Assembly: GCA_046297835.1 (NCBI GenBank)
Contig: JBKBHI010000005.1
Location: 124,001 to 188,000 of the forward strand
Length of the DNA: 64,000 nucleotides
Direction of reading: 5' to 3'
Source of the DNA: CAMAVH01 sp046297835
GTDB lineage: Bacteria; Pseudomonadota; Alphaproteobacteria; SMXQ01
Shown: piece after piece, positions 15,894 to 23,945 of the stretch
Numbering within the stretch: position 1 is the stretch's first letter
Layout of the letters: the number at the start of each line of letters is the position of its first letter
The notes under the pieces: model-generated
The model's database searches: none
The model's input: only the letters and a program-made list of their open reading frames with translations
What the model was told of the DNA's origin: nothing
Translations under genes and position numbers: made by a program

Positions 15894-18533
15894 ATGTGGA
15901 TGACCGCCGATCTTTTGCGCAGCCTCGCCGCCCAAGGCGGGCGCGCGGCCGTCATGCAGGTTCAGGCCGAAGCTGCCAAAACCGTTGGCGCGGCCGAATT
16001 GGCCGATCTTGCCACCCGTCTGGCCAAAGGATTGATCGCGGAAGGCGTCCGCCCGGGCGATCCGGTCGGCCTGGTCGGCCCGAACGGCGTCGATTGGATC
16101 GTCGTGCGTCTCGCCCTGGGCGCCGTCGGCGCCGTCACGGTGGCCTGCGACGATCTCGGCCTGCCGGAAGACATCGCCGGATTCCTTGCCGACAGCGGCT
16201 GCAAGCTGGCCTTCGTCAGCGCCGCCCATGCCGAACATCTGGCGGCCGGCGGCGCATCCTATCGTATGCAGCTGCTCGACGGCGGCGAATCCGGCCAGGG
16301 CTGGCGCGCTTGGCTCAAGGACGCGGCCGGCGAACTGCCGAAACTCGATCCCGCGGCCGAAACGATGGTGGTCTACACCTCCGGCACCACCGGCAAGCCC
16401 AAGAGCTTCGCGCTGACCCACGCCAATCTCGCCGCCAATATCGAGGCGCTGCTGGCCGAGAAGATCGTCGGCGTCGAGGATCGCGTGCTGCTGCCCTTGC
16501 CGCTGCATCATGTCTTTCCGCTGCTGGTCGGGATGTTGACCACGCTGGCCAGCGGCTCGGCGCTGGTGCTGCCGGAGGCGGTCGCCGGGCCGCAGATCGC
16601 CACGGCGCTGCGCGTCAGCAAGGCGACGGTGATGGTCGGCGTGCCCCGCCTGTTCACCGCGCTGCTGACCGGCATCGAAGCCAAGGCGCTGGCGCGCGGG
16701 GGCCTGACCGCCTTCGCCTATCGCCGCTTCCTGGCCCTGTCGCTGTTCGCCCGCCGCCGGCTCAATCTCTCCATCGGCCGGACGTTGTTCGGATCGCTGC
16801 ACGCCCAGCTCGGCGGCCATTTGCGCCTGATGGCGAGCGGCGGCGCGAAGCTGGAAGCGCCGGCCATGTGGCGGCTCGAAGCGCTCGGCTGGCAGGTGCT
16901 GAGCGGCTACGGCCTGGCCGAAACGGCGTCGATGTTTACCGCCAACCTGCCGGGCCGCCAGCGCATCGGGAGCGAAGGCCGGCCGATCGGCGACGGCCAG
17001 ATCCGCATTGCCAAAATCGAGGATGGCGACGGGGACCAGCCCGATATGGGCGAGATTCAGCTCAAGGGCGCCAGCGTGTTCGCCGGCTACCGCGACAATC
17101 CGGAGGCCAATGCCACGGCCTTCACGGCGGACGGTTGGTTCCGCACCGGCGATCTCGGCCATCTCGACGCCGACGGGTTCGTCTACATCACCGGCCGCGC
17201 CAAGGAGATGATCGTGCTCGGCGGCGGCAAGAACGTCTATCCGGAGGAAACCGAGAAGCATTACGCCGCCAGCCCTTATATCCGGGAGCTGGCGGTGCTG
17301 GAGCGCGACGGCAAGCTGGTCGCCCTGGTGTTGCCCGATCCGGTGGCGATCCGCGCCGCCGGCCTGACGCGGCTGGAGGACGCCGTGCGCGTCGCCCTGG
17401 CCGAGCGGGCGCAGACCTTGCCGAGCTATCAGCGCATCGCCGGCTATGCTTTGACACGCGAGCCGCTCCCGCGCACGCGCCTCGGCAAATACCGCCGCTT
17501 CCTGCTGCCCAAGCTCTACGACGAAGCCAAATCCGGCCTAGCGCGGCCCAAGGCGGCGGCGCTGTCGGCCGAAGATCAGGCGCTGGTGTCGCAATCGCCG
17601 GCGCGCGAGGCCTGGGAAGTGCTACGCGCGCGCTACGCCGACCGCGGCATCACGCTGGATGCCAATATGTCGCTCGACCTCGGCATCGATTCGCTCGAAT
17701 GGATGACGCTGGCGCTCGACCTGGAGGCCAAACTCGGTCTCGAAGTCAGCGAGGCGGCGCTGCAGGACGTCAACACGGTGCGCGACCTGCTGACCGTGCT
17801 GGCGAAAGCCAAGCCGGGGGCGAAGGATGGCGGCGACAGCGCCGACGTGAAAGCGGCAGCCGACAAATGGCTGGCCCCGACTGGGCCGTCGCTCACCGCA
17901 CTGGGCTGGTTGCTCTATTGGATCAACCGGCTGGCGCTCAAGGCGATGTTCCGCATCGGCGCGACGGGACTTGAGCATTTGCCGCCCGAGGGCCCGGTGA
18001 TGATCGTCGCCAACCATGTGAGCGACATCGATCCGCCGGTGCTGGCCGGCATCATGCCTTATCGGCGGATGCGCCGGCTCTATTGGTCGGGCGACGTCGG
18101 CCGCCTGTTCGAGACCGTGGTCGGCCGCAAATTCGCGCGCGCCACGCATATCTTCCCGGTCGACGAACGCTCGCCCAAGGCGACTTTGAGCATGGGCAAG
18201 GAAGTGCTGGCGCGCGGCAACGGGCTGGTGTGGTTTCCCGAAGCCTGGCGCTCGCCCGACGGCGAATTGCAGCGCTTCCTGCCGGGCGCGGGGCTGGTGC
18301 TGCTCGACCGCCCCGTGACGGTGGTGCCGGCCTATATCGACGGCGCGTACGAAGCGCTGCCGCGCCATCGCCACAGCCCCAAATTCGTCAAAGTGACCGT
18401 GCATTTCGGCGCGCCTTTGTCGGCCGACGAGGTGCGGGCGCTCGGCGCGGCGCGGGCGGGCGAGAGCGGGAACGAAGCGGCGCAACGGATCGTTGCCCAT
18501 CTGCATGAGCGCGTCGCCGCCCTCAAGCCCTGA
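15894..18533 (+). CDS. AMP-dependent acyl ligase - carrier protein - PlsC acyltransferase fusion
   Basis: The 879-residue protein has three domains. (1) An AMP-forming ligase, residues about 1-540, with phosphate loop YTSGTTGKPKS (around 160), GYGLAETAS, GEIQLKG, DGWFRTGDLG and the C-terminal lysine in RLGKYRRF. (2) An acyl-carrier-like domain, about 555-640, with LGIDSLEW and Ser600 as the phosphopantetheine site. (3) A 1-acylglycerol-3-phosphate acyltransferase-like (PlsC) domain, about 670-879, with NHVSDID supplying His708-x4-Asp and FPEAWRSPDG in place of the usual FPEGTRS. It could activate a fatty acid, load it on its own carrier and transfer it to a lysophospholipid, much as Aas does, but with the reverse domain order and an added carrier. 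A second ATG two codons on (15900) is an alternative start. Domain calls are firm; the combined reaction is inference. Confidence 0.88.
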   Translation: MWMTADLLRSLAAQGGRAAVMQVQAEAAKTVGAAELADLATRLAKGLIAEGVRPGDPVGLVGPNGVDWIVVRLALGAVGAVTVACDDLGLPEDIAGFLADSGCKLAFVSAAHAEHLAAGGASYRMQLLDGGESGQGWRAWLKDAAGELPKLDPAAETMVVYTSGTTGKPKSFALTHANLAANIEALLAEKIVGVEDRVLLPLPLHHVFPLLVGMLTTLASGSALVLPEAVAGPQIATALRVSKATVMVGVPRLFTALLTGIEAKALARGGLTAFAYRRFLALSLFARRRLNLSIGRTLFGSLHAQLGGHLRLMASGGAKLEAPAMWRLEALGWQVLSGYGLAETASMFTANLPGRQRIGSEGRPIGDGQIRIAKIEDGDGDQPDMGEIQLKGASVFAGYRDNPEANATAFTADGWFRTGDLGHLDADGFVYITGRAKEMIVLGGGKNVYPEETEKHYAASPYIRELAVLERDGKLVALVLPDPVAIRAAGLTRLEDAVRVALAERAQTLPSYQRIAGYALTREPLPRTRLGKYRRFLLPKLYDEAKSGLARPKAAALSAEDQALVSQSPAREAWEVLRARYADRGITLDANMSLDLGIDSLEWMTLALDLEAKLGLEVSEAALQDVNTVRDLLTVLAKAKPGAKDGGDSADVKAAADKWLAPTGPSLTALGWLLYWINRLALKAMFRIGATGLEHLPPEGPVMIVANHVSDIDPPVLAGIMPYRRMRRLYWSGDVGRLFETVVGRKFARATHIFPVDERSPKATLSMGKEVLARGNGLVWFPEAWRSPDGELQRFLPGAGLVLLDRPVTVVPAYIDGAYEALPRHRHSPKFVKVTVHFGAPLSADEVRALGAARAGESGNEAAQRIVAHLHERVAALKP

Positions 18534-18679
18534 GGCGAGGCCGAACCGGCCAGTCAAGCAAGGGCGGCAGGGCAGCCATGCCGCCCAGGCAACGGACTCG
18601 TGATATCCAAGGCGCGGGCGATTTCGTAAGCTTATTGAAATGGACAGGCCAATCTGTCCCCGAAATGGAGATACGGCTC

Positions 18680-19084
18680 ATGGGACAGTTTGTGTCGCGT
18701 TTGCTGGTGGGCGTTCTGGTTTGCGCGCCGCTGACCCTCGGTGCGGCCCTGCCGGCGGCGGCGGCCGACGTGAACGGCGAATACATCATCGAAGGGCGCG
18801 ATCCCGGCGGCGGGGCGCGCTACAAGGGGCAGGTTCTCGTCGTCAAAGAGGACAGCACCTATTCGGTGATCTGGAAGATTCAGAACCAGGTGCTCTACGG
18901 CACCGGCATCCTGCAGAACAACACCTTCGCCGTGACCTATCTGAACTACGGCCCGGCCAGCGCGCCCGGCCTAGCGCTTTACGACGTCTCCGACGACGGC
19001 ACCCTGACGGGCAAGTTCACCATGCTCGGGGCCAAGAGCACGGGCGTCGAGGCGTGGATCCGCGCCGGTGAAATGATGCCGTAA
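18680..19084 (+). CDS. Small secreted protein of unknown function
   Basis: The product is 134 residues from the ATG at 18680, chosen because GGAGA lies nine bases upstream and a strong signal peptide follows (MGQFVSRLLVGVLVCAPLTLGAALPAAAA). The mature part of about 105 residues is rich in Gly, Tyr and Thr and looks beta-stranded: GEYIIEGRDPGGGARYKGQVLV, TYSVIWKIQNQVLYGTGIL, FAVTYLNYG and LALYDVSDDGTLTGKF. That pattern suggests a small beta-barrel or sandwich exported to the periplasm. I do not recognise a named family with confidence. It stands alone between the ligase fusion and the molybdenum hydroxylase genes, and a long inverted repeat follows its stop. Confidence 0.7.
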   Translation: MGQFVSRLLVGVLVCAPLTLGAALPAAAADVNGEYIIEGRDPGGGARYKGQVLVVKEDSTYSVIWKIQNQVLYGTGILQNNTFAVTYLNYGPASAPGLALYDVSDDGTLTGKFTMLGAKSTGVEAWIRAGEMMP

Positions 19085-19106
19085 TAATACAGCTATATTA
19101 AATAAT

Positions 19107-19141
19107 TAGGGCCTGACCTTCATGTCGAAGGTCAGGCCCTA
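19107..19141. terminator. Long inverted repeat, probable convergent terminator
   Basis: Perfect 15-bp arms (19107-19121 and 19127-19141, TAGGGCCTGACCTTC and its complement) with a five-base ATGTC loop. It lies between the plus-strand secreted protein (stop 19084) and the minus-strand CoxM-like gene (stop 19161). On the minus strand it is followed by an AT-rich run, so it best terminates the cox-like operon. Confidence 0.75.
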
Positions 19142-19160
19142 ATGCTGTTCGACGAATGGT

Positions 19161-19958
19161 TTAGGCGAGGGCGGCGGCGACCGCGCGCTTGGCCATCACC
19201 GTCACCAGATGGGCGCGGTATTCGGCGCTGGCGTGCATATCGGACAGCAGCTCGTCGGCCGGATATTTGATGTTGGCGATGGCGTCGGGCGTGAAGCTCT
19301 TGGCCAGGGCCGCCTCCATCTCCGGCACGCGGAAGGCGCAGGGGCCGGCGCCGGTGACGCCGACGCGGACCTTGTCGCCGGTCTTGGAGACCATGACGCC
19401 GCAGGTGGCGTAGCCCGAGGCGAGGTGGGCGAACTTGATGTAGCCGGACTTGTCCGGGATCGGGAAATGGACGGCGGTGATGATCTCGCCCGGCTCCAGC
19501 GCGGTCTCGAACAGGCCGAGGAAGTAGTCGTCGGCGGCGATCTTGCGCTTATCGGTCTCGATCGTCGCGCCGAGGCCCATGATGCCGCCCGGATAGTCGG
19601 CGGCCGGGTCGGAATTGGCGGTCGAACCGCCGATCGTGCCGCGGTGGCGCACGGACGGATCGCCGATGCCGCCGGCCAGCACGGCGAGGGCGGGGATGTG
19701 CTTCTTCACCTCGGGCGAGGTGGCGACGTCGAAATGGCGCGTCATCGCCTTGATCGTCAGGGTTTTGCCCGAGACGGTGATGCCTTTGAGATCGGCGATC
19801 TTGCCAAGGTCGATCAGCACGCTCGGCTGGGCCAGGCGCTGCTTGAGAGTGGGGAGCAGCGTCATGCCGCCGGCGAGGATTTTGGGATCCTCGGCTTCCG
19901 ACAGCTTCTGGCTGGCGTCGGCGACGGACTGGGCGCGGAGATAGTCGAAGCTATACAT
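19161..19958 (-). CDS. CoxM-like FAD-binding subunit of a molybdenum hydroxylase
   Basis: The product is 265 residues. It is the flavin subunit of the xanthine-dehydrogenase/CO-dehydrogenase family and passes electrons from the Fe-S centres to FAD. Two FAD-binding motifs are visible: AGGMTLLP near residue 30 (AGGxSLxP in CoxM) and IGGSTANSDPAAD near residue 110 (TIGGxxAxxxPAxD). Length is slightly below CoxM (about 288). It is the last gene of the L-G-S-M block and starts 14 bp after the CoxS-like stop. Because the large subunit is of the non-CO type, its reductive partner oxidises an unknown substrate. Confidence 0.9.
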   Translation of the reverse strand: MYSFDYLRAQSVADASQKLSEAEDPKILAGGMTLLPTLKQRLAQPSVLIDLGKIADLKGITVSGKTLTIKAMTRHFDVATSPEVKKHIPALAVLAGGIGDPSVRHRGTIGGSTANSDPAADYPGGIMGLGATIETDKRKIAADDYFLGLFETALEPGEIITAVHFPIPDKSGYIKFAHLASGYATCGVMVSKTGDKVRVGVTGAGPCAFRVPEMEAALAKSFTPDAIANIKYPADELLSDMHASAEYRAHLVTVMAKRAVAAALA

Positions 19959-19972
19959 GGCTCGCGCCTCCC

Positions 19973-20470
<498 letters not shown>

Positions 20471-20559
20471 GTATCTCTCTCCTGTTGGCAGCCTGACCGG
20501 CTTGTTATCGGTCTACATAGCAGATGATCGCCGCCCCCGCGACAGGGGCGAGGGCCGGT

Positions 20560-21012
20560 TTAAGCGCCGGCCCGCTCGGTCATCAGCTTGACGAAACGCT
20601 TGAAGAACTCGTCGGCGAGCTTCTTGGCGGTCGAATCGATCAGCCGGGCTCCGATCTGGGCGATCTTTCCGCCCACCGAAGCGTTCGCCGTGTAGCTCAG
20701 CACGGTTTCCTCGCCCTCGGTGCGCAGCGTCATCTTGGCGCTGCCCTTGCCGAAGCCGGCAATGCCGCCGTTGCCCTTGCCGCTGATCGTGCAACCGTTC
20801 GGCGCGTCGATCTCCTCGATGGCGACGTCGCCGGCGAATTTGGCCTTCACCGGGCCGACGGCGAGGACGACCTTCGCCGTGAAGGTCGTCTCGGAGGTCT
20901 TGTCCACGGTGTCGCAGCCGGGAATGCAGGCTTTCAGCACTTCGGGGTCGAAAAGCGCGTCCCACACCTGTTGTTGCGGGGCGGGAATGCGTTGCTCGCC
21001 GCTCATGTCCAT
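20560..21012 (-). CDS. CoxG-like SRPBCC/START-fold protein
   Basis: The product is 150 residues of the CoxG (carbon monoxide dehydrogenase subunit G) family, a small START-like lipid/ligand-pocket fold. The opening MSGEQRIPAPQQQVWDALFDPEVLKACIPGCD is diagnostic: CoxG proteins begin with the same PAxxxVWxxLxDPexLxxCIPG pattern. YTANASVGGKIAQIGARLID follows near residue 110. In the Oligotropha system CoxG has been linked to membrane attachment of the enzyme. The long C-terminal tail seen in some CoxG proteins is missing here. It lies 33 bp downstream of the large-subunit gene. Confidence 0.9.
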   Translation of the reverse strand: MDMSGEQRIPAPQQQVWDALFDPEVLKACIPGCDTVDKTSETTFTAKVVLAVGPVKAKFAGDVAIEEIDAPNGCTISGKGNGGIAGFGKGSAKMTLRTEGEETVLSYTANASVGGKIAQIGARLIDSTAKKLADEFFKRFVKLMTERAGA

Positions 21013-21045
21013 GACGCGTCTCCTTTTAACGAAAGTCGGAAGGAA

Positions 21046-23382
21046 TTAAGCCGCTTTGCCCTTTTTGGCGTCCTGAATGGCGCGCCAGACTTTTTCCGGG
21101 GTAAGCGGCATGTCGATATGGCGGATGCCGTAGTCCTTCAGCGCGTCGAGCGCGGCATGGACGAGGGCCGGCGGCGCGCCGCAAGCGCCCGCTTCGCCGG
21201 CGCCCTTGACGCCAAGATCGTTGGTCGGCGACGGCACGCTGTTGAAATAGATGCCGATCATCGGGAAGTCGCTGGCGCGCGGCATGCCGTAGTCCATGAA
21301 GGACGCGGTCATGAACTGCCCGGTCTCGGGATCGTAGACGGTGTTCTCGACGAGCGCCTGGCCGATGCCCTGGGCGATGCCGCCGAGGACCTGGCCGTCG
21401 ACGATCAACGGGTTGAGCACGGTGCCGCAATCGTCGATCGCGGTGAACTTGACGATCTGCACGGTGCCGGTGTCGGGATCGACCTCGACCTCGATGAGAT
21501 GGCAGCCGTTCGGGAAGTTCTGGTTCTCGCCCTCGCGCTCGTAATAGTAGCTTTCGTCGAGCGGGCCTTCGACGCCTTCGGGCAGTTTGCTCGGGTCCTG
21601 CGCCGCCCGCGCCACTTCCTCGAGCGTGACGCTGCTGGTGCCGCCCTTGAACACGCCGTCCTTGAAGGTGACGTTCGCCGGCTCGGTCTGCATCAGATGG
21701 CCGGCGATCTTCTTGCCCTTTTCGACGATGTTGGCCGCGCCGCGTTTCAGCGCCACGCCGCCCATCATCGAGGAGCGCGAGCCGAAGGTGCCGACCGCCC
21801 CCTTGGGGGAACTGTCGGTGTCGCCCTGGATCAATTTGACCTTGTCCGGATCGACGCCGAGGAATTCGTGCAGCAGCTGCGAATAGACCGTGTCGTGGCC
21901 CTGGCCATGCGAGAAGGTGCCGGCGAAGACGCTGATCGTGCCGTCCTTCTCGAAGCGGATGCGCATTTCCTCGAACGGGCGGCCGCCGGCGCCTTCGACG
22001 TAATAGCCGATGCCGATGCCGCGCAGCTTGCCGCGCTTCTTGGACTCGGCCTTGCGCTTTTCGAAGCCGACGTAATCGCCTTTCTCCAAGGTCATGTCGA
22101 GCGTGCCGTGGAAGTCGCCGCTGTCGATGAGGCAGCCCATCTGCGTCTTGTAGGGGAATTCCTTGATGAAGTTGCGCTTGCGGAATTCGACCGAATCGAC
22201 GCCGAACGCCTGCGCGCCCAGCTCCATCAGGCGCTCCATGATGAAGTTCACTTCGGGGCGGCCGGCGCCGCGATAGGTGTCGGTCGGCACGGTGTTGGAG
22301 AACGAGCTTTTCACCGAAAAATAGAGCACCGGCACGTCGTAGGCGGTGCCCATGATCTTGCCGCCGCCCATCATGGCGAGGATCGCGCCGTTCTCGGACA
22401 GGTAGGCGCCGACGTTGACGATGGTCTCGTTGCGCACGGCGAGCAGTTTGCCGTCCTTGTCGAAGGCGGCGGAAGCTTTGGTCGCCTGATCGCGGCCGTG
22501 GGCGTCGGACACGAAGGTCTCGCCGCGGTCGGCGCGCCACTTCAGCGGGCGCGTCTGCTGGCGCGCGGCCCAGACCATCATGACCAGCTCGGGATAGGTC
22601 TTGCTGCGGATGCCGAAACCGCCGCCGGTGTCGCCCGAGATCATGCGCAGGTTCTGCAGCGGCGTGCCGAGGATGTCTTTGGAGATGGCGTTGACCACGC
22701 GGCGGCCGCCCTGGCTCGGCGCGTAGAGCGTCGTGCGGCCCGTGGCCGCGTCATGATGCGCGACGGCGCAGCGCGGTTCCATCGGATTGCCGACGAGGCG
22801 GTTGTTGGTCAGTTCCAGCTCGACGACCTTGTGCGCCTTCTTGAAAATTTCCTCGCTGATCGAGGATTCCTGGCTTTCCCAATGCAGCGCGACGTTGCTG
22901 CCGAGTTCGTCCCAGACGACCGGCGCGTCCGGGTCGGCGAGGCGGGCGGTGTCGGCGACGGCCGGCAGCTCGTCGAACTCGATCTGGATCAGCTCGCTGG
23001 CGTCGCGGGCGTCGTTCAAGCTTTCGGCGATGATCATGGCGATCGGCTCGCCGACGTAACGCACGCGCTCGTGCGCCAGCGCGTGGCGCGGAGGCTTGAA
23101 CAGCGGCACGCCTTTCAGGGATTTGGCGTTGGCTTCGCAAGGGATCGGCTTGACGCCGGCGGCGATGATGTCGGCGGATGTGTAGATCGCGATCACGCCC
23201 GGCGCGGCGAGGGCGTCGGCTGTGTTGACCGAGACGATCTTGGCGTGGGCGTAGGTCGAGCGCAGGAAATAGACGTAAGCCTGTCCGTCGAGGTTGACGT
23301 CGTCGGTGTAGCGCCCCTGGCCGGTGAGCAGCCGCTGGTCTTCCTTGCGGCGGATCGGCTGACCAATTCCGTACTGTCCCAT
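21046..23382 (-). CDS. CoxL-like (form II) molybdopterin-binding large subunit
   Basis: The product is 778 residues from the ATG at 23382, preferred because MGQYGIGQPIRRKEDQRLLTG is where this family normally begins; the frame stays open for another 20 codons upstream. It is the xanthine-oxidase-family subunit that holds the Mo-molybdopterin-cytosine-dinucleotide cofactor. Key segments are GGGFGIRSK, TDTYRGAGRPE (active-site loop), SHGQGHDT, GTFGSRSS and GVKGAGEAGACGAPPA with the catalytic glutamate. True CO dehydrogenases have AYRCSFR in the loop; this one has TYRGAGR, so it is a form II enzyme and not a proven CO oxidiser. First gene of the L-G-S-M block. The substrate is unknown; N-heterocycles, purines or aldehydes are typical for the family. 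Confidence 0.92.
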   Translation of the reverse strand: MGQYGIGQPIRRKEDQRLLTGQGRYTDDVNLDGQAYVYFLRSTYAHAKIVSVNTADALAAPGVIAIYTSADIIAAGVKPIPCEANAKSLKGVPLFKPPRHALAHERVRYVGEPIAMIIAESLNDARDASELIQIEFDELPAVADTARLADPDAPVVWDELGSNVALHWESQESSISEEIFKKAHKVVELELTNNRLVGNPMEPRCAVAHHDAATGRTTLYAPSQGGRRVVNAISKDILGTPLQNLRMISGDTGGGFGIRSKTYPELVMMVWAARQQTRPLKWRADRGETFVSDAHGRDQATKASAAFDKDGKLLAVRNETIVNVGAYLSENGAILAMMGGGKIMGTAYDVPVLYFSVKSSFSNTVPTDTYRGAGRPEVNFIMERLMELGAQAFGVDSVEFRKRNFIKEFPYKTQMGCLIDSGDFHGTLDMTLEKGDYVGFEKRKAESKKRGKLRGIGIGYYVEGAGGRPFEEMRIRFEKDGTISVFAGTFSHGQGHDTVYSQLLHEFLGVDPDKVKLIQGDTDSSPKGAVGTFGSRSSMMGGVALKRGAANIVEKGKKIAGHLMQTEPANVTFKDGVFKGGTSSVTLEEVARAAQDPSKLPEGVEGPLDESYYYEREGENQNFPNGCHLIEVEVDPDTGTVQIVKFTAIDDCGTVLNPLIVDGQVLGGIAQGIGQALVENTVYDPETGQFMTASFMDYGMPRASDFPMIGIYFNSVPSPTNDLGVKGAGEAGACGAPPALVHAALDALKDYGIRHIDMPLTPEKVWRAIQDAKKGKAA

Positions 23383-23530
23383 GACCTCTGCGACCCTTTC
23401 GGACAAGGCTGCCGCGCGCCGCATGCGGCGATCTGCAGCCATTATCGTTGGAAATGAGGGACAAGCGAACGCGCGCCCCTTGTTTTCTCGATTTTATAGG
23501 GCCTTGCGCGGCTGGGGTTAAGTTTTTTTC

Positions 23531-23548
23531 TGGCATGGATATATGCCA
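23531..23548. promoter_or_regulatory. Perfect dyad upstream of the CoxL-like gene
   Basis: TGGCAT - GGATAT - ATGCCA is an 18-bp dyad with six-base arms, 149 bp upstream of the CoxL-like start and 22 bp beyond the DUF1850 stop. It is followed on the minus strand by A-rich and not T-rich sequence, so it does not look like a terminator. It is a plausible operator for the hydroxylase operon. Confidence 0.45.
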
Positions 23549-23569
23549 AAAGCGAAACGGTCCGCGCGC

Positions 23570-23941
23570 TTATCGCGCGCAAACGCGCATGGTGACGGGC
23601 GTTCCCGTGTCGGCGCCGCGCAGATGCTCGCTCAGCGGCTTGCATAGGCCGCCGGCGCATAAGCGCCAGTCGGCGACCGCGCCGGACCGCGCCAGCGTCA
23701 CTTCAGGCAATGGCGGTAAATGGGGATCGTAATGCCACCAGCCATCCGACAGGCGGGCGTCGGGCGGCGGATCGTAGCCGGCGGCGGAGCCTTTGATGCG
23801 CGTCTCGACGACGCGCAAGCCGGCGGCCTCGACGCGCCAATCTTCCTGAATCTCGCTTTTCTGCGCCGAATGGACCCAGGTGAGCGTGAAGGCTTCGAGC
23901 GCGAGGACCGCGACGGCCGCCCCGGCGCTCAGGCAGAGCAT
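23570..23941 (-). CDS. DUF1850 protein, partner of a TRAP-TAXI transporter
   Basis: The product is 123 residues from the ATG at 23941, with a hydrophobic N-terminal anchor or signal (MLCLSAGAAVAVLALEAFTLTWVHS). The remainder shows the DUF1850 pattern: W-HSAQKSEIQEDWRV, GLRVVETRIKGSAAGYDPPPDARLSDGWW and a C-terminal LCAGGLCKPLSEHL segment with two cysteines. DUF1850 proteins are regularly encoded next to fused TRAP permeases of the TAXI class; here the gene starts four bases after the permease stop. The role is not established; it is probably a periplasmic or membrane accessory of the transporter. Confidence 0.83.
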   Translation of the reverse strand: MLCLSAGAAVAVLALEAFTLTWVHSAQKSEIQEDWRVEAAGLRVVETRIKGSAAGYDPPPDARLSDGWWHYDPHLPPLPEVTLARSGAVADWRLCAGGLCKPLSEHLRGADTGTPVTMRVCAR

Positions 23942-23945
23942 GAAA

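Noticed and set aside
20524..23457. A 977-residue open frame on the plus strand opposite the CoxL/CoxG/CoxS genes
   Set aside because: It has no domain, is rich in Arg/Asp/Gly/Ala as expected for the mirror of a GC-rich gene, and the minus-strand proteins beneath it are unmistakable.
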